64,000 bases of DNA from positions 1,798,001 to 1,862,000 of the forward strand of contig NZ_FOZE01000001.1 of the NCBI RefSeq assembly GCF_900113225.1. The letters run 5' to 3'. The notes under the pieces are model-generated. The model ran no database searches. It was not told the DNA's origin and saw nothing but the letters and a program-made list of their open reading frames with translations. The first letter of the stretch is position 1. Each line of letters begins with the position of its first letter. Positions 62,377 to 64,000 of the stretch are shown here, one piece after another. This stretch comes from Mitsuaria sp. PDC51. GTDB lineage: Bacteria > Pseudomonadota > Gammaproteobacteria > Burkholderiales > Burkholderiaceae_C. A program made the position numbers and the translations under genes.

Positions 62377-62754
62377 TCAGGCCGGCGGCGCGATGGCCGT
62401 CGCCTTGGACCACACGGCCCGCCAACCGGCCTCGTGGCGCTCGTAGACGTCCATGTGCCAGCAGTCGACGACCTTGCCGGAAGGAAAGCTCAGGCGCGCG
62501 CGATAGCGCAGCACCGCCAGGTCCGCCGAGGCACGCACCTGCAGGTCGTCCATCTCCCAGCCCGTGTAGAACGGCGCCTCGGCGATGCGGGCGAGGTACT
62601 CGGCCCGCGGGAAGACCCGGCCGGCGGGCGTGATCAATTCGTACCCGGGCGCGTGCAGCGCCTCGATCGTGGCCAGGTCACGGTCGACGATGGCGCGCGT
62701 GCGGCGGGTTTCCAGCGCGAGGAAAAGGTCCAGCGGGTCGGCGGTGGCAGTCAT
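62377..62754 (-). CDS. SnoaL/DUF4440-like (NTF2 fold) protein
   Basis: A 125-residue protein with the pattern of DUF4440/SnoaL-like domains: DLFLALETRRTRAIVDRDLA, then LHAPGYELITPAGRVFPRAE, and CWHMDVYERHEAGWRAVWSK at the end. The NTF2-like fold serves many roles, and the function here cannot be named. The start at 62754 was chosen at the domain border. It converges with the diguanylate cyclase gene. Confidence 0.85.
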   Translation of the reverse strand: MTATADPLDLFLALETRRTRAIVDRDLATIEALHAPGYELITPAGRVFPRAEYLARIAEAPFYTGWEMDDLQVRASADLAVLRYRARLSFPSGKVVDCWHMDVYERHEAGWRAVWSKATAIAPPA

Positions 62755-62896
62755 GCGGCGCGATGCTAATGCGCGAGCGTCGCGGTCGCCAGCCGCGCGG
62801 CGGCCCCCGCGACCGGGCGTCGCGCCCGCGCGCACCGGAGATCCAAGTCGCCCGGCCCGGCGTACAAGCGGCAGACCAATCCCCGAAGGGCATGCC

Positions 62897-63958
62897 ATGG
62901 CGCCTGCAATTTCCTCGATCGCCGTCCGGCTCGCCGAGCGCGGCTTGCTGCCTGAGGCCGCGGTGCGGCTGGGCATCCGGCGCCTGCTGCGCCTGCGGCT
63001 CGACGAGGCGCACCACCAGGACCCCGAGGCGGCGGCCGCGCTGACGCAGGACTTCCTGGCCGGGCTGCGCGCCGCGCCGCTGGCGGTGCTGCCGGAGCAG
63101 GCCAACGCGCAGCATTACGAGCTGCCGCCCGCGCTGTTCGAGGCCATGCTGGGACCGCGGCGCAAGTACAGCTGCTGCTGGTGGCCCGAAGGCGTCGACA
63201 CGCTGGCGGCGGCCGAGGAGGCGGCGCTGGCGGAAACCGCGGCGCGCGCCGGGCTCGCCGATGGACAGACGATCCTGGAGCTGGGCTGCGGCTGGGGCTC
63301 GCTGAGCCTGTGGATGGCGCAGCACCTGCCGGCGGCGCAGATCCTGGCGGTGTCGAACTCGGCCTCGCAGCGGGCCTTCATCGAAGCGCAGGCGCTGCGG
63401 CTGGGCCTGCGCAACCTGCAGGTGCAGACGGCCGACTTCTCGTCCTGGGGCGAGGACGGCCAGTTCGACCGGCGCTTCGACCGGATCGTGTCGGTCGAGA
63501 TGTTCGAGCACCTGCGCAACTGGCCGCGCGCCTTCCGCAAGGTGTCGAACTGGTTGCGCGACGATGGCCGCTTCTTCCTGCATGTCTTCGCGCATCGCGA
63601 GGCGCCCTATGCCTTCGAGGTCCGCGATGACACCGACTGGATGAGCCGCCACTTTTTCTCCGGCGGCATGATGCCCAGCGACGACCTGGCCTTGCTCTGC
63701 CAGGACGACCTGGCGCTGCAGCAGCGCTGGCGCTGGGACGGCCGCCATTACGCGCGCACCGCGGCGGCCTGGCTGGAACGCCTGGACGCGCACCGGGCCG
63801 AGCTGATGCCGCTCTTCGAGCGCGTCTACGGCCCTGCCGACGCCACCATGTGGTGGCAGCGCTGGCGGCTCTTCTTGCTCTCGGTCGAGGAACTGTTCGC
63901 CTACGACAAGGGGCAACAGTGGTGGGTCAGCCACTACCTCTTCGCGCCTCGGCGCTGA
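62897..63958 (+). CDS. Cyclopropane-fatty-acyl-phospholipid synthase family methyltransferase
   Basis: A 353-residue SAM-dependent enzyme. Motif I is LELGCGWG at residues 127-134, followed by VSNSASQRAFIEAQALRLGL and the CFA-family segment RIVSVEMFEHLRNWPRAF; HYELPPALFEAMLGPRRKYSCC precedes motif I. The latter resembles the ...YSCAYF region of CFA synthases. It likely methylates or cyclopropanates lipids, but the subfamily is broad. A GAAGGG ribosome-binding site precedes the ATG. Confidence 0.9.
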   Translation: MAPAISSIAVRLAERGLLPEAAVRLGIRRLLRLRLDEAHHQDPEAAAALTQDFLAGLRAAPLAVLPEQANAQHYELPPALFEAMLGPRRKYSCCWWPEGVDTLAAAEEAALAETAARAGLADGQTILELGCGWGSLSLWMAQHLPAAQILAVSNSASQRAFIEAQALRLGLRNLQVQTADFSSWGEDGQFDRRFDRIVSVEMFEHLRNWPRAFRKVSNWLRDDGRFFLHVFAHREAPYAFEVRDDTDWMSRHFFSGGMMPSDDLALLCQDDLALQQRWRWDGRHYARTAAAWLERLDAHRAELMPLFERVYGPADATMWWQRWRLFLLSVEELFAYDKGQQWWVSHYLFAPRR

Positions 63959-63966
63959 GGGCGGGG

Positions 63967-64000
63967 ATGGACATGGCGCCTTCCGCTGTCGAACTCGCCG
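63967..64000 (+). CDS. Possible start of the next gene (truncated)
   Basis: An ATG eight bases after the preceding stop opens a frame (MDMAPSAVELA) that runs off the right edge. A GGGCGGGG run could be its ribosome-binding site. Only 11 residues are visible, so no product can be named. Confidence 0.3.
   Translation, partial: MDMAPSAVELA

Overview
The window is high-GC chromosomal DNA from a betaproteobacterium of the order Burkholderiales. Gene order and protein sequences suggest the Roseateles/Mitsuaria/Rubrivivax-Leptothrix side of the order; this is inferred from synteny and sequence style, as no rRNA is present. Indicators are the lolA-rarA pair, rpsU-yqeY, a zapB-like/zapA/6S RNA/EVE block, iscRSUA-hscBA-fdx, rpsO-pnp, and tpiA-secG-tRNA-Leu-nuoA-N followed by DUF2818, NUDIX and DUF1178 genes. 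Almost everything is core genome. I see no prophage, insertion sequence, CRISPR array or obvious island.

Layout. 1-4.5 kb: end of lolA, rarA, a GltI-like binding protein, a LysR regulator divergent from a sugE-type exporter, and a small acidic protein of unknown function. 4.5-8.3 kb (minus strand): TRAP transporter subunits DctM and DctQ, a DUF442 protein, yqeY and rpsU with clear terminators. 8.6-15.3 kb: a PAS protein with a degenerate GGDEF domain, an EVE protein, 6S RNA, zapA and a ZapB-like partner, nth, an orphan rsxB, an intracellular PHB depolymerase and an aromatic aminotransferase. 15.4-22.5 kb: uvrB, a four-domain rhodanese, a 54-residue small protein, and a LysR regulator divergent from ridA and an Old Yellow Enzyme gene.

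22.5-29.4 kb is the iron-sulfur cluster operon with an IscR-type operator in front. A run of three hairpins plus an intrinsic terminator separates iscRSUA from hscBA-fdx. tsaD and an ABC-type binding protein follow. 31-36 kb: rpsO, pnp (with a long leader hairpin), a quinone reductase, tpiA, secG and tRNA-Leu(GAG). 36.5-51.4 kb is the complete 14-gene complex I operon, followed by three small companion genes to 52.9 kb. 53-64 kb: gamma-glutamyltransferase, a secreted HAD acid phosphatase, an unknown protein with a nuclease-like D...ExK pattern, chrA, two small exported or anchored proteins, a membrane diguanylate cyclase, a SnoaL-like protein and a CFA-synthase-like methyltransferase.

Functionally the window is dominated by respiration and cofactor supply: the Isc machinery makes the clusters that complex I, Nth, RsxB and IscR carry. 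The most interesting signals are mostly non-coding: the attenuator-like region inside isc, the pnp leader hairpin, a nuoA-nuoB stem-loop, six tandem 13-bp repeats spanning two convergent stop codons, and palindromes at two divergent LysR loci. No complete undescribed multi-gene system is evident. The best protein candidates for new biology are the tetra-rhodanese with its small upstream partner and the nuclease-like orphan at 55.9-57.3 kb.
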